This document shows positions 26,455 to 36,032 of a stretch of 64,000 nucleotides of DNA, piece after piece; positions within the stretch are counted from its first letter, which is position 1, and each line of letters begins with the position of its first letter. The notes below the pieces were generated by a model that was given only the letters and a program-made list of their open reading frames with translations, did no database searches and had not been told where the DNA came from. Source of the DNA: JAGVSR01 sp963750715 (GTDB lineage: Bacteria > Pseudomonadota > Alphaproteobacteria > Rhizobiales > Hyphomicrobiaceae); NCBI GenBank assembly GCA_963750715.1, contig CAVVRP010000012.1, positions 1 to 64,000 of the forward strand. Direction: 5' to 3'. The translations under genes and the position numbers were made by a program.

Positions 26455-27483
26455 TCATGATTTTTTGCCGAGTTGGCGAAGTGCGGCGACTTCGCGGGCC
26501 CATTCCTTGAATGGTCTTGCGGGTGTTCCTCCCATGCGCGCACCAGGTTCGACGTCGTTTTTGACGTGGGCCATGCCGGCGATCTGGGCTCCCGAGCCGA
26601 CCCTGACGTGGCCGATCACGCCAGAGTGGGCACCCATGATGACGAAGTCGCCGATTTCCGCCGAACCGGCAACACCGCTCTGGGCCACGATCACGCAGTG
26701 CTTGCCAATGACGACGTTGTGCGCGATCTGCACCAGATTGTCGATCTTGGTGCCGTCGCCAATCATGGTGTCGGAAAGCGAGCCGCGATCAACGGTCGAA
26801 TTAGCGCCGATTTCGACCTCGTTGCCGATCAGGACGCGCCCGATCTGCGGCACCTTCATGTGGCCCTTGGCGCTCATCGCGAACCCGAACCCATCCTGAC
26901 CGATGCGCGCGCCCGCATGGATGATGACGCCGTCGCCGATGATGGCGTGTGTCACTGTCGCGCCTGGACCGATGTAGCAATCGCAGCCGAGCACGACGCG
27001 ATATCCCACCACCGCACCTGCAGCGACGACCGAACCCTCACCGATAACGGCCTCACGGCCCACGACCGCGCCAGGCTCGATTGTGACGCCTTCGGCGATG
27101 CGCGCGCTGGCATGAACAAGTGCGCCGTTGCTGTCGGCCGCGGTAGCGGCGGCCTTGCTGCGCAAGGCGTCCGAATAAAACAGGGTCAGGACGCGGGCGA
27201 AGGACTGATACGGGGTTTCGCTGGTTAGGATGGCTGTGCCGGCCGGTGCGCGGTTCGCGTCGCGTCCCGCGATGATGCAGGCTCCGGCACTGGTGGCGCT
27301 GAGCAGCGCCAGATATTTCCGGTTCTCGAAGAATGACAGGTCGTTTTCACCCGCCGTGTGCAGCGGCCGTACGTCTTCGATCACGCGAGCGGCGTTTCCT
27401 TCAGCATTTTGAGCACCCGCCGCAGCAGCAATGGCCTCCAGCGTGAACGGCCCTGCTCGGTGAAAGAAACCCGGGTGCTGCAT
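26455..27483 (-). CDS. lpxD: UDP-3-O-acylglucosamine N-acyltransferase
   Basis: LpxD adds the second hydroxyacyl chain in lipid A synthesis, in the cytoplasm on acyl-ACP. Residues 1-100 form the uridine-binding domain (FHRAGPFTLEAIA start, FFENRKYL at 51-58). From about 120 to 310 hexapeptide repeats form a left-handed helix. The catalytic His is H255 in VQIAHNVVIG, and GQDGFGFA (195-202) is a family signature. ATG 27483 has GGAG seven bases upstream and gives the usual length (342); an in-frame GTG at 27540 is less likely. Unusually, no bamA, fabZ, lpxA or lpxB lies beside it, so this may be a second lpxD copy or a relocated one. Confidence 0.92.
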   Translation of the reverse strand: MQHPGFFHRAGPFTLEAIAAAAGAQNAEGNAARVIEDVRPLHTAGENDLSFFENRKYLALLSATSAGACIIAGRDANRAPAGTAILTSETPYQSFARVLTLFYSDALRSKAAATAADSNGALVHASARIAEGVTIEPGAVVGREAVIGEGSVVAAGAVVGYRVVLGCDCYIGPGATVTHAIIGDGVIIHAGARIGQDGFGFAMSAKGHMKVPQIGRVLIGNEVEIGANSTVDRGSLSDTMIGDGTKIDNLVQIAHNVVIGKHCVIVAQSGVAGSAEIGDFVIMGAHSGVIGHVRVGSGAQIAGMAHVKNDVEPGARMGGTPARPFKEWAREVAALRQLGKKS

Positions 27484-27618
27484 CAACGTCTCCGTCACAG
27501 GACGCAGGGCGCCGCTGTCGCTCTCTGATTTGGGTGGCACGATGTCATATCATCCGCCAAGACGAAGCTACCCGTACACCAGAGGGCAGCGACGTGCATA
27601 TCCTAATCCACAGGACGG

Positions 27619-27885
27619 TTACACGTTGGGACCGTCGATCCGCTCGAGCGGGTAGTCCGCGCTGTCATAAAGTCTGCGGATATCTTTGGATTCGTAGCGA
27701 TCGTCGCCGATTTCTATGACGGTGCCAATAAGCATCTCAGCGGGAAGTTTTTCGATGACGAACTGAATGGCCGCAGCCGCGGTGGGGAAGCGGTGAAATG
27801 TCACCGGGCGCTTCGCGACGCCACGTCCGCGACTTGCGTAAACCTCGGCAGGCGCGCTGAAATCGACAATCTCCATCAAAAGCAT
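27619..27885 (-). CDS. Conserved hypothetical protein, 88 residues
   Basis: The protein starts MLLMEIVDFSAPAEVYASRG and contains FHRFPTAAAAIQFVIEKLP and IEIGDDRYESKDIRRLYDS. It is soluble, of mixed alpha/beta character, and belongs to a family I recognise only as a rhizobial hypothetical protein. GGGGAAGA precedes ATG 27885; ATG 27876 is an alternative. It is near another small hypothetical gene on the same strand. Confidence 0.7.
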   Translation of the reverse strand: MLLMEIVDFSAPAEVYASRGRGVAKRPVTFHRFPTAAAAIQFVIEKLPAEMLIGTVIEIGDDRYESKDIRRLYDSADYPLERIDGPNV

Positions 27886-28015
27886 ATGGCTCTTCCCCTA
27901 TCGCTCTACAAGTCTGCCAAAGCGATGGGGAAGTCCTGCCGCTTCTCTGGGGGCGCGAGCCACGGTGATGGGGCGGGGAACGTCGCACCTCAACTGCGCC
28001 GGCAGGTTCCGCCGC

Positions 28016-28213
28016 CTATGTGCGAATCGTGAGTTCGGATTCCCTGGCCACACGCTCGTAGAGTTCGGTCGCCGATTTGATGCGGTACTGTTGTTCGCCG
28101 CTCTCGCGCGGCATCAATCTCAGGACCTTATACTCGCGAATGGATGCAGGAACCGCGGCGCGTACCGGATTGAAATCGACAGTCTGGCCAACCTTGAACT
28201 TGGAATTTGCCAA
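28016..28213 (-). CDS. Conserved hypothetical protein, 65 residues
   Basis: This small basic protein (MANSKFKVGQTVDFNPVRAA start, then EYKVLRLMPRESGEQQYRIK) looks like a short beta-rich domain of SH3 or Tudor type. The stretch YRIKSATELYERVARESEL is highly typical of a family common in Hyphomicrobiales, of unknown function. A purine-rich site precedes the ATG. Confidence 0.75.
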   Translation of the reverse strand: MANSKFKVGQTVDFNPVRAAVPASIREYKVLRLMPRESGEQQYRIKSATELYERVARESELTIRT

Positions 28214-28522
28214 CCGAATTTACCTCCAGATTTCCGCGGTGTGGCCTCCGCCGCGACGGACATGTGCCTTGATTAGCACGTTTTTCTCGCAGCTTGCCGG
28301 AAAAATGCGGTTTTGCGGCCTGCTTGGTTTCAACGGGCGACTCCCACGTCGATCTCGCGCGGACACTACGGCGGTGGGGCCTATCAGCTTCCCATCGATC
28401 TCATCCCGCCTGGTATGCTGACAGTTTTATCGCTGCTAGTTCGTGCCGAGGAGGGATAGGGGGCTGCCCAGAATCGAACTTCCCTAGGCCACAGACAACG
28501 GATCGGGCGATAGGTTAGCCCC
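28214..28522. other. Intergenic stretch after scpA
   Basis: About 310 bases downstream of the mutase gene. Nothing clear; a segment near 28462-28495 slightly resembles a tRNA T-arm on the minus strand but does not fold into a tRNA. Confidence 0.4.
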
Positions 28523-30691
28523 TCACTCCGCTGCGAGCTTCGCATACCCCAACTGCTCGTTGAGCTTGCCGATCAGGTCTGCGGCGGCGACGGGGATGTT
28601 GGTGCCGGGGCCGAACACAGCCTTCGCGCCGCTTCTGAATAGTTCGTCGTAATCGCCGGGAGGGATGACGCCACCGACGACGATCATGATGTCCTCGCGG
28701 CCTTCCTTGGCGAGCGCCGCGCGCAGTTCCGGCACCAGCGTCAGATGCCCTGCCGCCAGCGACGACACGCCGATGACGTGCACGTCGTTTTCGACCGCCT
28801 GACGGGCGGCTTCGTCGGCGGTGGCGAACAGCGGTCCGATGTCGACGTCGAAGCCAAGATCGGCGAACGCCGTGGCGATCACCTTCTGCCCGCGGTCGTG
28901 ACCGTCCTGGCCGAGCTTCGCGATGAGGATGCGCGGGCGTCGTCCGTCGTTCTTCTCGAATGCCTCGACGAGGCGCATTACCTTGGCCACATCCGTGCTC
29001 ATGGCAGCCTCCGAACGGTAGACGCCCGAAATGGCGCGGATCTCCGCGCGGTGACGGGTGAACACCTTCTCCATCGCTTCCGACATCTCGCCGACTGTCG
29101 CTTTCGCGCGCGCTGCCTTGACGCAAAGATCGAGCAGGTTGGCGTTGCCTTTGGCGCCCTCGGTGAGAGCGGTGAGGGCTGCCTGCGTCACGGCTTCGTC
29201 GCGCTCGGCCCGCAGGCGCTGTAACTTGGCGATCTGTGCCTCGCGCACGGCCTTATTGTCGACCTTCAGCAGGTTGATGTCAGCATCCTGCGTGATGCGG
29301 AACTTGTTGACGCCAGTGATCGTCTGCTTGCCCGTGTCGATGCGCGCCTGCGTGCGGGCAGCGGCTTCCTCGATGCGCATCTTGGGGATGCCGGCGGCGA
29401 TGGCCTTGGCCATGCCGCCGAGGTCCTCGACTTCCTTGATGTGCTCCTCGGCCTTGCGGGCGAGATCATACGTCAGCCGCTCGATGAAATAGCTGCCGCC
29501 CCACGGGTCGATGACGCGCGTGGTGCCCGATTCTTGCTGCAGCAGAAGCTGCGTGTTGCGGGCGATGCGGGCGGAAAAGTCGGTGGGCAGGGCGATGGCT
29601 TCGTCGAGACCGTTGGTGTGCAGCGACTGCGTGTGGCCCTGCGTGGCGGCCATGGCTTCCAGGCACGTGCGCGTCGCGTTGTTGAAGACGTCCTGAGCGG
29701 TCAGGCTCCAGCCCGACGTCTGCGAATGCGTGCGCAGTGACAGTGATCGCGAATCTTTCGGCTTGAATTCCTGCTTGATGAGCTTCGCCCACATCAGACG
29801 CGCGGCGCGCATCTTGGCGATCTCCATGAAGTAGTTCATGCCGATAGCCCAGAAGAAAGAAAGGCGCGGGGCGAACGCGTCGATATCGAGGCCGGTGGCG
29901 ACGCCTGCGCGCACGTACTCGACGCCGTCGGCGAGCGTGTATGCGAGTTCGAGATCCGCCGTCGCGCCCGCTTCCTGCATGTGATAGCCGGAAATCGAGA
30001 TCGAGTTGAATTTCGGCATGTTTGCCGACGTGTAGGCGAAAATGTCGGACACGATGCGCATCGAGGGCGCGGGCGGATAAATGTAGGTATTCCGCACCAT
30101 GAACTCTTTCAGAATGTCATTTTGAATAGTGCCCGCGAGCTTCGACGGCGGCACGCCCTGTTCCTCGCCTGCGATGATGAAGAGCGCGAGCACGGGCAGC
30201 ACCGCGCCGTTCATAGTCATCGAAACGGTCATCTGCTCGAGCGGGATGCCGTCGAACAGTGTGCGCATGTCGTAGATTGAATCGATCGCAACGCCCGCCA
30301 TGCCGACGTCGCCGCGCACGCGGGGATGGTCGAAGTCGTAGCCGCGATGGGTGGCGAGATCGAAGGCGATTGACAGCCCCTTCTGACCGGCTGCGATGTT
30401 GCGGCGATAGAAGGCGTTGGAATCCTCCGCCGTCGAAAACCCGGCATACTGGCGGATGGTCCACGGCTGGGTCACGTACATGGTCGGGTAGGGGCCTCGC
30501 ACAAACGGCGCTATGCCGGGCCAGGTATCCAGAAAGTCGAGGCCCGCGGTGTCGGCGGCCGTGTACACTGGTTTGACGGGAATGCCTTCCGGCGTCATCC
30601 ACGGCTCGGCCGCTTGGGTAGTCGAGGCGCCCGGCGCAGTGGGGCTTCCGGCATCGAGGTCTACGGTCGTGAAGTCAGGAATCCTGGACAT
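28523..30691 (-). CDS. scpA: Methylmalonyl-CoA mutase, large (alpha) subunit
   Basis: This 722-residue enzyme interconverts (R)-methylmalonyl-CoA and succinyl-CoA with adenosylcobalamin. The TIM barrel spans about 30-560 (PWTIRQYAGFSTAEDSNAFY, RTHSQTSGWSL). The C-terminal cobalamin domain (about 590-720) has the base-off motif DGHDRG plus GVSSLAAGH and VVGGVIPPGDY. Start ATG 30691 gives MSRIPDFTTVDL, the usual beginning; the ORF opens earlier but the extra residues are unlikely. In alphaproteobacteria this enzyme serves propionate use and the ethylmalonyl-CoA pathway. The small subunit gene lies upstream on the same strand, but about 700 bases away. Confidence 0.95.
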   Translation of the reverse strand: MSRIPDFTTVDLDAGSPTAPGASTTQAAEPWMTPEGIPVKPVYTAADTAGLDFLDTWPGIAPFVRGPYPTMYVTQPWTIRQYAGFSTAEDSNAFYRRNIAAGQKGLSIAFDLATHRGYDFDHPRVRGDVGMAGVAIDSIYDMRTLFDGIPLEQMTVSMTMNGAVLPVLALFIIAGEEQGVPPSKLAGTIQNDILKEFMVRNTYIYPPAPSMRIVSDIFAYTSANMPKFNSISISGYHMQEAGATADLELAYTLADGVEYVRAGVATGLDIDAFAPRLSFFWAIGMNYFMEIAKMRAARLMWAKLIKQEFKPKDSRSLSLRTHSQTSGWSLTAQDVFNNATRTCLEAMAATQGHTQSLHTNGLDEAIALPTDFSARIARNTQLLLQQESGTTRVIDPWGGSYFIERLTYDLARKAEEHIKEVEDLGGMAKAIAAGIPKMRIEEAAARTQARIDTGKQTITGVNKFRITQDADINLLKVDNKAVREAQIAKLQRLRAERDEAVTQAALTALTEGAKGNANLLDLCVKAARAKATVGEMSEAMEKVFTRHRAEIRAISGVYRSEAAMSTDVAKVMRLVEAFEKNDGRRPRILIAKLGQDGHDRGQKVIATAFADLGFDVDIGPLFATADEAARQAVENDVHVIGVSSLAAGHLTLVPELRAALAKEGREDIMIVVGGVIPPGDYDELFRSGAKAVFGPGTNIPVAAADLIGKLNEQLGYAKLAAE

Positions 30692-31072
30692 ATTGATCTT
30701 TCGAGGCCTGTCGCTTCGTATGCGGTGGTAGCATAACAAAAGTGGATTTGGCGATGCGGCGAACATCGCTTTTGCTGGTGTCCAGTTCAAGCGGCGCCCG
30801 GTCAGCGGCTCTTGTGGGGACTGTCAGCCTTTTCAACAGGCGGGCTGCCCCATTCATGAGGTCGCGGTTATCGCAGCCCGGACGGCCCATGCCGAGATCT
30901 CTGGCGTGGTGTCCGGTCGTGAGGATCCAGACGCGGCGCCGGCCCTCGCCGTCGACCCCCCGACGGGCTGCTGCCGGCTCGACCTCCCTCTCGTCTCTCG
31001 GCAAAAAAAGGGGCTTTGCTTTACCACCGGCTTCGAGCCCGGCCTGAAGTAGGGCACGTTACTTGTCGCGTA
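30692..31072. other. Inserted DNA between mutase subunit genes
   Basis: About 380 bases with no gene on either strand that I can support. With the remnant at 31073-31390 it separates mutA from scpA. Confidence 0.4.
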
Positions 31073-31390
31073 CCCGAGTGGATCGCCATCGAGACGAACA
31101 CTGTCACGTTTCCGAGCGACGATGACCGCAGCCTCGGCACCCACGGGGCCGTCAAGCAACTGCCTGGGGGAGGCAAGTTCGCCCAGCTAGTGGCGGCGGC
31201 GCAAACACGACTGTCGCTCGAGACGCCGGTAATCTTCTTCCGCGTGATCGGCGAGGAGGCTCACGCCGTTACCTGTCGGCCTTGCGGCTGGAGTTCTCGC
31301 TGTCGGGCAAGGCGCAGCGGTTACTCGTCGTGACCGCGTTCATACAGACCAGCGACCGTTGGGTCGACGTTCTCGGACAAGAACCCCTAA
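31073..31390 (+). pseudogene. Unrecognised gene remnant between mutA and scpA
   Basis: The plus strand reads VPEWIAIETNTVTFPSDDDR and LETPVIFFRVIGEEAH in one frame, then YLSALRLEFSLSGKAQRLLV and TAFIQTSDRWVDVLG in another. Both pieces look like real protein in sequence, joined by an indel near 31265. It is antisense to the mutase genes. No family is recognised; it is probably the 3' part of a foreign gene. Confidence 0.4.
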
Positions 31391-33330
31391 TGACTGATGT
31401 CTTTGCTGCTGCGGCGCGCGTCGATCGTCAACGCCAGCCGCTCTTGCAAGCCCTTCAAAGCCGCAATGGCATCCGCACCGGCGAACAGGAACTGATCGAC
31501 GCCGGCGGCCTTGAGGGCCGTCTCGCGCTCGCCGGGACGTCCGGCCATCAGCACGAATTTCGCGCCCGCCGCTTTCAGCGCCCTGGCGGTCGCCTCGGCG
31601 TGCTCGGCATAGATGGCGTCGGTCGAGCAGATGCACGCCGCGCTCAATCCGGAGGCTTTGAATGCTGCCGCCGCCGCTGCCGCATCGGCGTAGCCGTCGG
31701 TCATGGTCGCGGCGATGCCGCCGGCTGCGAGATAGTTCTTGATCCATGTCGAGCGGAAGTTGTGGTCGATGACCGCGCCGAGGCTCGCCAGGAACACTGC
31801 GAACGGCTTATCGGTCTTGGCCGCGTCCGCGTCAGCGGCATCGCGCAGGGCTTCGAAGGGCGCTGCCAGACGTTCCGCATGAAGTCGCTTGACCGAGACT
31901 GCGGGCTTGGCGTTCGCCGGCAGATTGCCACTCCAGGGCTCTACGTTAACGCCGTCGTCGCCCAGCAGTGGAAAGGCCGATACGCCGGTCAGTTCCATTC
32001 GGCCGGTCGCGATTGCCTTGGCGCGCGTCTCTGCGGCTTTGGCAATCCCGTCCTGGACGAAGCCGAACTGGAGCGCCGCCGCCATGCCACCCTTGGCTTC
32101 GATTTCCTGGAAGGTCGACCATGCCTTGGCGGCGAGTTGGTCGGTCAGCGTCTCGATGTACCATGAGCCGCCAGCGGGATCGCAGATGCGGCCGAGGTTC
32201 GATTCTTCTTGGCAGACGATCTGGATGTTTCGGGCGACGCGCCGCGCAAAAGCGTCGGGCTGCCCAAGCGCATAGGTGAAGGGCAGCACGGTGATGGCGT
32301 CCGCCCCGCCGAGCGCACCCGCAGCGCATGCGATCGTGGTTCGCACGATGTTCGTCCACGGGTCGCGCTTGGCCATCATTCGCCATGAAGTGACGGCAGT
32401 GACATGAACCTTGCCCGCTGCGTCGCCGCCGCCGCACGCGTCGGCAACGCGCCAGATCAACCGGCGCAAGGCGCGCAGCTTGGCGATGTCGAGGAACTGG
32501 TCGGTATCGACGGCCAGCGCTACCGCGATTTTCGGAAGCGCCTTGGCCGGCGCGATCCCGTGCGCTTCGCATGCTTTCAGGTAGGCGACCAGCGTCGACA
32601 GCATGGCCGCCAATTCCTGCGCTTCGGTGGCGCCAGAGTTGTGATAGTGCACGCCGTCGGCAAGAAGCGCCGTGACGCCCGGCAGGGCGCCGGCTTTCTT
32701 CACCAGGTCCGCGCAGTTGGCGAGTTCCCCGTCCAGCGGCATTCCAAGACTGCCGAGCGCGGCGAGAGTGCCGAGCGGGTCGGCGCTGAAATGACCACGC
32801 CGGTTGTTCACAGGGATCTTTTTCGCGTTCCAGACATCGACGAGAGACGCAGCAGCGGCGGCTGCATTTTGGCCAGCGATGAGCGCGATGGAACAGATGT
32901 CGAGCAGCACGCCGTCGAGGGCCGTGGCGATGGTTGCCTTGTCAGCCGCGAGCCCCGATCCGCCGGGCGTGGCGACATGGAGGGCGATCGACGTGGCGCC
33001 GCCCTCGAGATCCTCCAGTACTGCCCGGTTGACCGCCTTTGCGTCGCTTCCCGAATGGCACTGCCGGATGTCCCAGCCGAGCCCTTTTGGAGCCGCACCT
33101 GTGCCTCGCGTGAACGGAGCGGAGCCGGGGCGCATCTCGCTGGAGCCCGGCCGTGCATGGTCACGCGTATAGATCGGCTCGATCCGCAGGCCGTCAGCCG
33201 TTCGCGTCAGCATCTTCTTTTCGAAATCCGCGCTCTTCAGAGCCTTGGCGACGAGAACTTGCCACGCCTCGCGCGAGGCCGCCTCAAAATCCGCTGCGAG
33301 GGCCACCGCTTCATGGGGCAAGTTTGTCAT
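31387..33330 (-). CDS. mutA: Methylmalonyl-CoA mutase, small (beta) subunit
   Basis: The 647-residue protein is the non-catalytic partner of the mutase heterodimer. It keeps the barrel fold (IEPIYTRDHARPG, GWDIRQCHSG, LADGVHYHNSGATEAQEL, WRMMAKRDPWTNIVRTTIACAAGALGG) and a Rossmann-like C-terminal domain. It lacks the cobalamin-binding DxHxxG motif: the corresponding place reads ASLGAVIDHN. This is as expected for beta subunits. ATG 33330 is preceded by purine-rich sequence. It would be the first gene of the mutA-scpA pair, but inserted DNA follows it, so co-transcription is uncertain. Confidence 0.9.
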   Translation of the reverse strand: MTNLPHEAVALAADFEAASREAWQVLVAKALKSADFEKKMLTRTADGLRIEPIYTRDHARPGSSEMRPGSAPFTRGTGAAPKGLGWDIRQCHSGSDAKAVNRAVLEDLEGGATSIALHVATPGGSGLAADKATIATALDGVLLDICSIALIAGQNAAAAAASLVDVWNAKKIPVNNRRGHFSADPLGTLAALGSLGMPLDGELANCADLVKKAGALPGVTALLADGVHYHNSGATEAQELAAMLSTLVAYLKACEAHGIAPAKALPKIAVALAVDTDQFLDIAKLRALRRLIWRVADACGGGDAAGKVHVTAVTSWRMMAKRDPWTNIVRTTIACAAGALGGADAITVLPFTYALGQPDAFARRVARNIQIVCQEESNLGRICDPAGGSWYIETLTDQLAAKAWSTFQEIEAKGGMAAALQFGFVQDGIAKAAETRAKAIATGRMELTGVSAFPLLGDDGVNVEPWSGNLPANAKPAVSVKRLHAERLAAPFEALRDAADADAAKTDKPFAVFLASLGAVIDHNFRSTWIKNYLAAGGIAATMTDGYADAAAAAAAFKASGLSAACICSTDAIYAEHAEATARALKAAGAKFVLMAGRPGERETALKAAGVDQFLFAGADAIAALKGLQERLALTIDARRSSKDISH

Positions 33331-33676
33331 GGCCGTCCTTGGATATCATGGATCGTTGGCTGAGCCGGTCTGTATCGGGAACATGACTGAAAACGCCGGT
33401 GATCTATAGGGGCAACGACCGGCGGATGCATCTCTAAAATGGCCGGCCGGGCTGCACTGTCGCAGCATTCGTTGCCGGTGCCGGGCAATATCTTGCCACC
33501 ATAACAGTTTCGCTCGGGATCAAACGGAGTGAGCCATGCAACCGGGGTTTGCAATGCCCGTCCCGGCGTGCCAAGACGGCGCACGTTCAGCAAACGCGCG
33601 AGTCGAACTTCGACCCAAGCGGCGATGGTGCGAGTTGCGCGGCACGTGCCCTTTCGAGATTCGGAGTGGTTTAGCC
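33331..33676. promoter_or_regulatory. Divergent promoter region, mutA and HerA-like gene
   Basis: About 345 bases between divergent starts. The HerA-like frame is open upstream to 33536, but the extra residues are not family-like. No specific regulatory motif was identified. Confidence 0.4.
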
Positions 33677-35186
33677 ATGACCCAGTCGGTGCTGCAGGAC
33701 GGCAAGATCTTCATCGGCAAGAGCGTGAAACCGGAATACCTGGCGCTGCGCTTCGGGAACCGCCACGGCCTCATCACCGGTGCGACGGGCACCGGTAAGA
33801 CGGTGACGCTGCAGGGACTGGCCGAAGGATTTTCTGCGGCCGGGGTGCCGGTCTTTGCGGCCGACATCAAGGGTGACCTGTCGGGCATCGCAGCGGTCGG
33901 GGAGCCCAAGGATTTCCTCGTCAAGCGCGCCGCCGAAGTCGGACTCGGCAGCGACTGGCAGCAGCGCGCCTATCCGTCGATATTCTGGGATGTGTTCGGC
34001 CAGCAGGGCCACCCCATCCGGGCCACCGTTCTCGATATGGGACCGCTGCTGCTGTCGCGCATGCTGGAACTCAACGAGGTGCAGGAAGGCGTGCTGAACA
34101 TCGCGTTCCGCGTCGCCGCCGACGAGAAGATCCCGGTGCTGGATCTGAAGGATCTGCGCGCCATCATCACCAACGTCGCGGAACGCTCCAAGGAACTGAT
34201 GGGACAGTACGGCAACGTGGCGACCACGTCCGTCGGCTCCATCCAGCGGCGTCTTCTCGTTCTGGAAGAGCAGGGCGCCGGCCAGTTCTTCGGTGAACCC
34301 GCCCTCGACATCAACGACTTCATGCGGATCGCTCCGGACGGTCGCGGCGTCATCAGCGTGCTGGCCGCCGACAGGCTCATGGAAAAGCCACGGCTGTACT
34401 CGACGTTCCTGCTGTGGATGCTGTCGAAGCTATGGCAGACGCTGCCCGAAGTCGGCGACCAGCCCAAGCCCAAGCTCGTCTTCTTCTTCGACGAAGCACA
34501 TCTCCTGTTCGACGATGCGCCCAAGGCGCTGCTGGAGCGCATCGAGCAGATCGCGCGCCTCATCCGTTCGAAGGGCGTCGGCGTGTATTTCATCACGCAG
34601 AATCCTATGGATGTCCCCAACACTGTCTCGGCCCAGCTCGGCAACCGCGTTCAGCATGCGCTACGCGCGTTCACCCCGCAGGAGCAGAAGGCAGTGAAGA
34701 CGGCGGCGACCACGTTCCGCAAGAATCCCGACCTCGACACCGAGAAGGTGATCATGGAACTGAAGGTAGGCGAGGCGCTCGTGTCGATGCTGGAGAACAA
34801 GGGCGAGCCGTCGGTGGTGCAGCGGACTTCTGATCCGTCCACCCGAGGCTCGCGTCGGCCCCGTCAGCGCGGAGGAGCGGCAGGGCGTCATCGAGTATAG
34901 TCCGATTTACGGCAAGTACGAGGAAACGGTTGACCGAGAGAGCGCGCACGAGATTCTGACCAAGCGCACGGACGCATCGGCGCAGGAGGCCGGTGCCGGC
35001 GGTAGTTGGACGGACATTATACTGGGCGGAGGAGCAGCGGCCGGCACCAAGGGCAAGACCACCGGCCGGCGTCCCCAGAGCATGGGCGAGATGATCGGCA
35101 AGGATCTGCAGAGGTCGGTGTCGCGGACTGTTGCTACCACCATCAAGAACATCATCATCAAGTCGATCACCGGCGGGAAGCGGTAG
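33677..35186 (+). CDS. HerA-like helicase/ATPase (DUF853) with one frameshift
   Basis: This protein of about 500 residues belongs to the HerA/FtsK-like ATPases annotated as DUF853 (YjgR of E. coli). Walker A is GATGTGKT (35-42), Walker B lies in LVFFFDEAHLLFDD (about 268-281), and GVGVYFITQNPMDVPNTVSA is the typical sensor region. After SVVQRT the frame changes; the correct continuation is LIRPPEARVGPVSAEER and on to a basic C-terminus (ATTIKNIIIKSITGGKR). One extra T at 34828-34829 causes this; without it the bases read act-ctg-atc. ATG 33677 follows GGAGTGG. Its cellular role is not established. The gene is probably intact in vivo. Confidence 0.85.
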
Positions 35187-35273
35187 ATACCCGTGCTGCG
35201 AAAGTCCGCCGCCTTCAGGGTTTATCAGCTGGGTTCGGAGCAACGCACCACCCCTCCTGGTTCCGTTAACGCG

Positions 35274-35298
35274 AAACGGGGCATTACAGGCCCCGTTT
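35274..35298. terminator. Bidirectional terminator between HerA-like gene and sodB
   Basis: A 9-bp perfect stem (aaacggggc / gccccgttt) with a 7-base loop lies between two convergent genes, 88 bases after one stop and 26 bases after the other. The arms begin with A and end with T, so it can serve both strands. Confidence 0.7.
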
Positions 35299-35323
35299 GC
35301 TCCTGACTCGTAGCGCGGCGGCG

Positions 35324-35914
35324 TCACCCCATCATCTGGTCGACGTAATCCCAGCTGATGAGGTTGTCGAACCAGGCTTCGAGATATTTCGCCCGGGCAT
35401 TGCGGTAGTCGATGTAGTAGCTGTGCTCCCAAACGTCGCAGCCAAGGATTGGCTGGGCTCCGTGCATGAGCGGGTTTTCTCCGTTCGGAGTCTTCGTCAC
35501 TTCGAGCTTGCCGTCGCGGATGGCGAGCCAGCACCAGCCCGAACCAAACTGCGTCAGGCCGGCGTTGATGAAGTCGGTGCGCATCTTGTCGAAACCGCCG
35601 TATTCCTCGGCGAGGCGCGCCAGCCGGCCCGGAAGCTTCTTGCCTCCGCCGCCCGTCTTCATCCAGTTCCAAAAGTGGATGTGATTGTAATGCTGCCCGA
35701 TATTGTTAACGAGCCCGGCGTTCTTGCCAGCGTAGGCCGCCTTGCAGATCTCCTCAATCGACTTGCCCTCGAGCCCCGAGCCGATGACCAGCTTGTTGCC
35801 GTTGTCGACGTAGGCCAGATGATGCTTGTCGTGATGGTACTGCAGCGTTTCGGCCGACATGTAGGGGGCCAGAGCGTCATAGGCGTAAGGCAAGTCGGGG
35901 AGTTTGAACGTCAT
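35324..35914 (-). CDS. sodB: Superoxide dismutase, Fe/Mn type
   Basis: The 196-residue cytoplasmic enzyme dismutates superoxide. Metal ligands are visible: His in YHHDKHH (about 26-32), His in NIGQHYNHIHFWNWM (about 74-84), and Asp and His in GCDVWEHSYYIDYRN (about 158-172). The GGGGKKLPG segment and CDVWEHSYY agree with Fe-type or cambialistic enzymes of rhizobia. ATG 35914 has GGAG nine bases upstream; an ATG at 35929 overlaps that site. It is monocistronic with its own terminator. Confidence 0.95.
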   Translation of the reverse strand: MTFKLPDLPYAYDALAPYMSAETLQYHHDKHHLAYVDNGNKLVIGSGLEGKSIEEICKAAYAGKNAGLVNNIGQHYNHIHFWNWMKTGGGGKKLPGRLARLAEEYGGFDKMRTDFINAGLTQFGSGWCWLAIRDGKLEVTKTPNGENPLMHGAQPILGCDVWEHSYYIDYRNARAKYLEAWFDNLISWDYVDQMMG

Positions 35915-36032
35915 GGCGGTCTCCGTCATTTGCGCGGACGGCGTGCGCGAGCATGCCGGGCGGGTTTGAACTCGGGCGGGAACCTAGCCGCGACGCACCA
36001 CGGTTACAAGTGCGCAGCAGCGGACGTTTCCG

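Noticed and set aside
26473..27228. 251-codon plus-strand ORF
   Set aside because: Antisense shadow of the lpxD hexapeptide repeats.
28440..28500. tRNA-like T-arm on the minus strand near the scpA stop
   Set aside because: Only a TTCGATT loop is present; the T-stem does not pair and no anticodon or acceptor arms exist.
32404..33363. 319-codon plus-strand ORF
   Set aside because: Antisense shadow of mutA.
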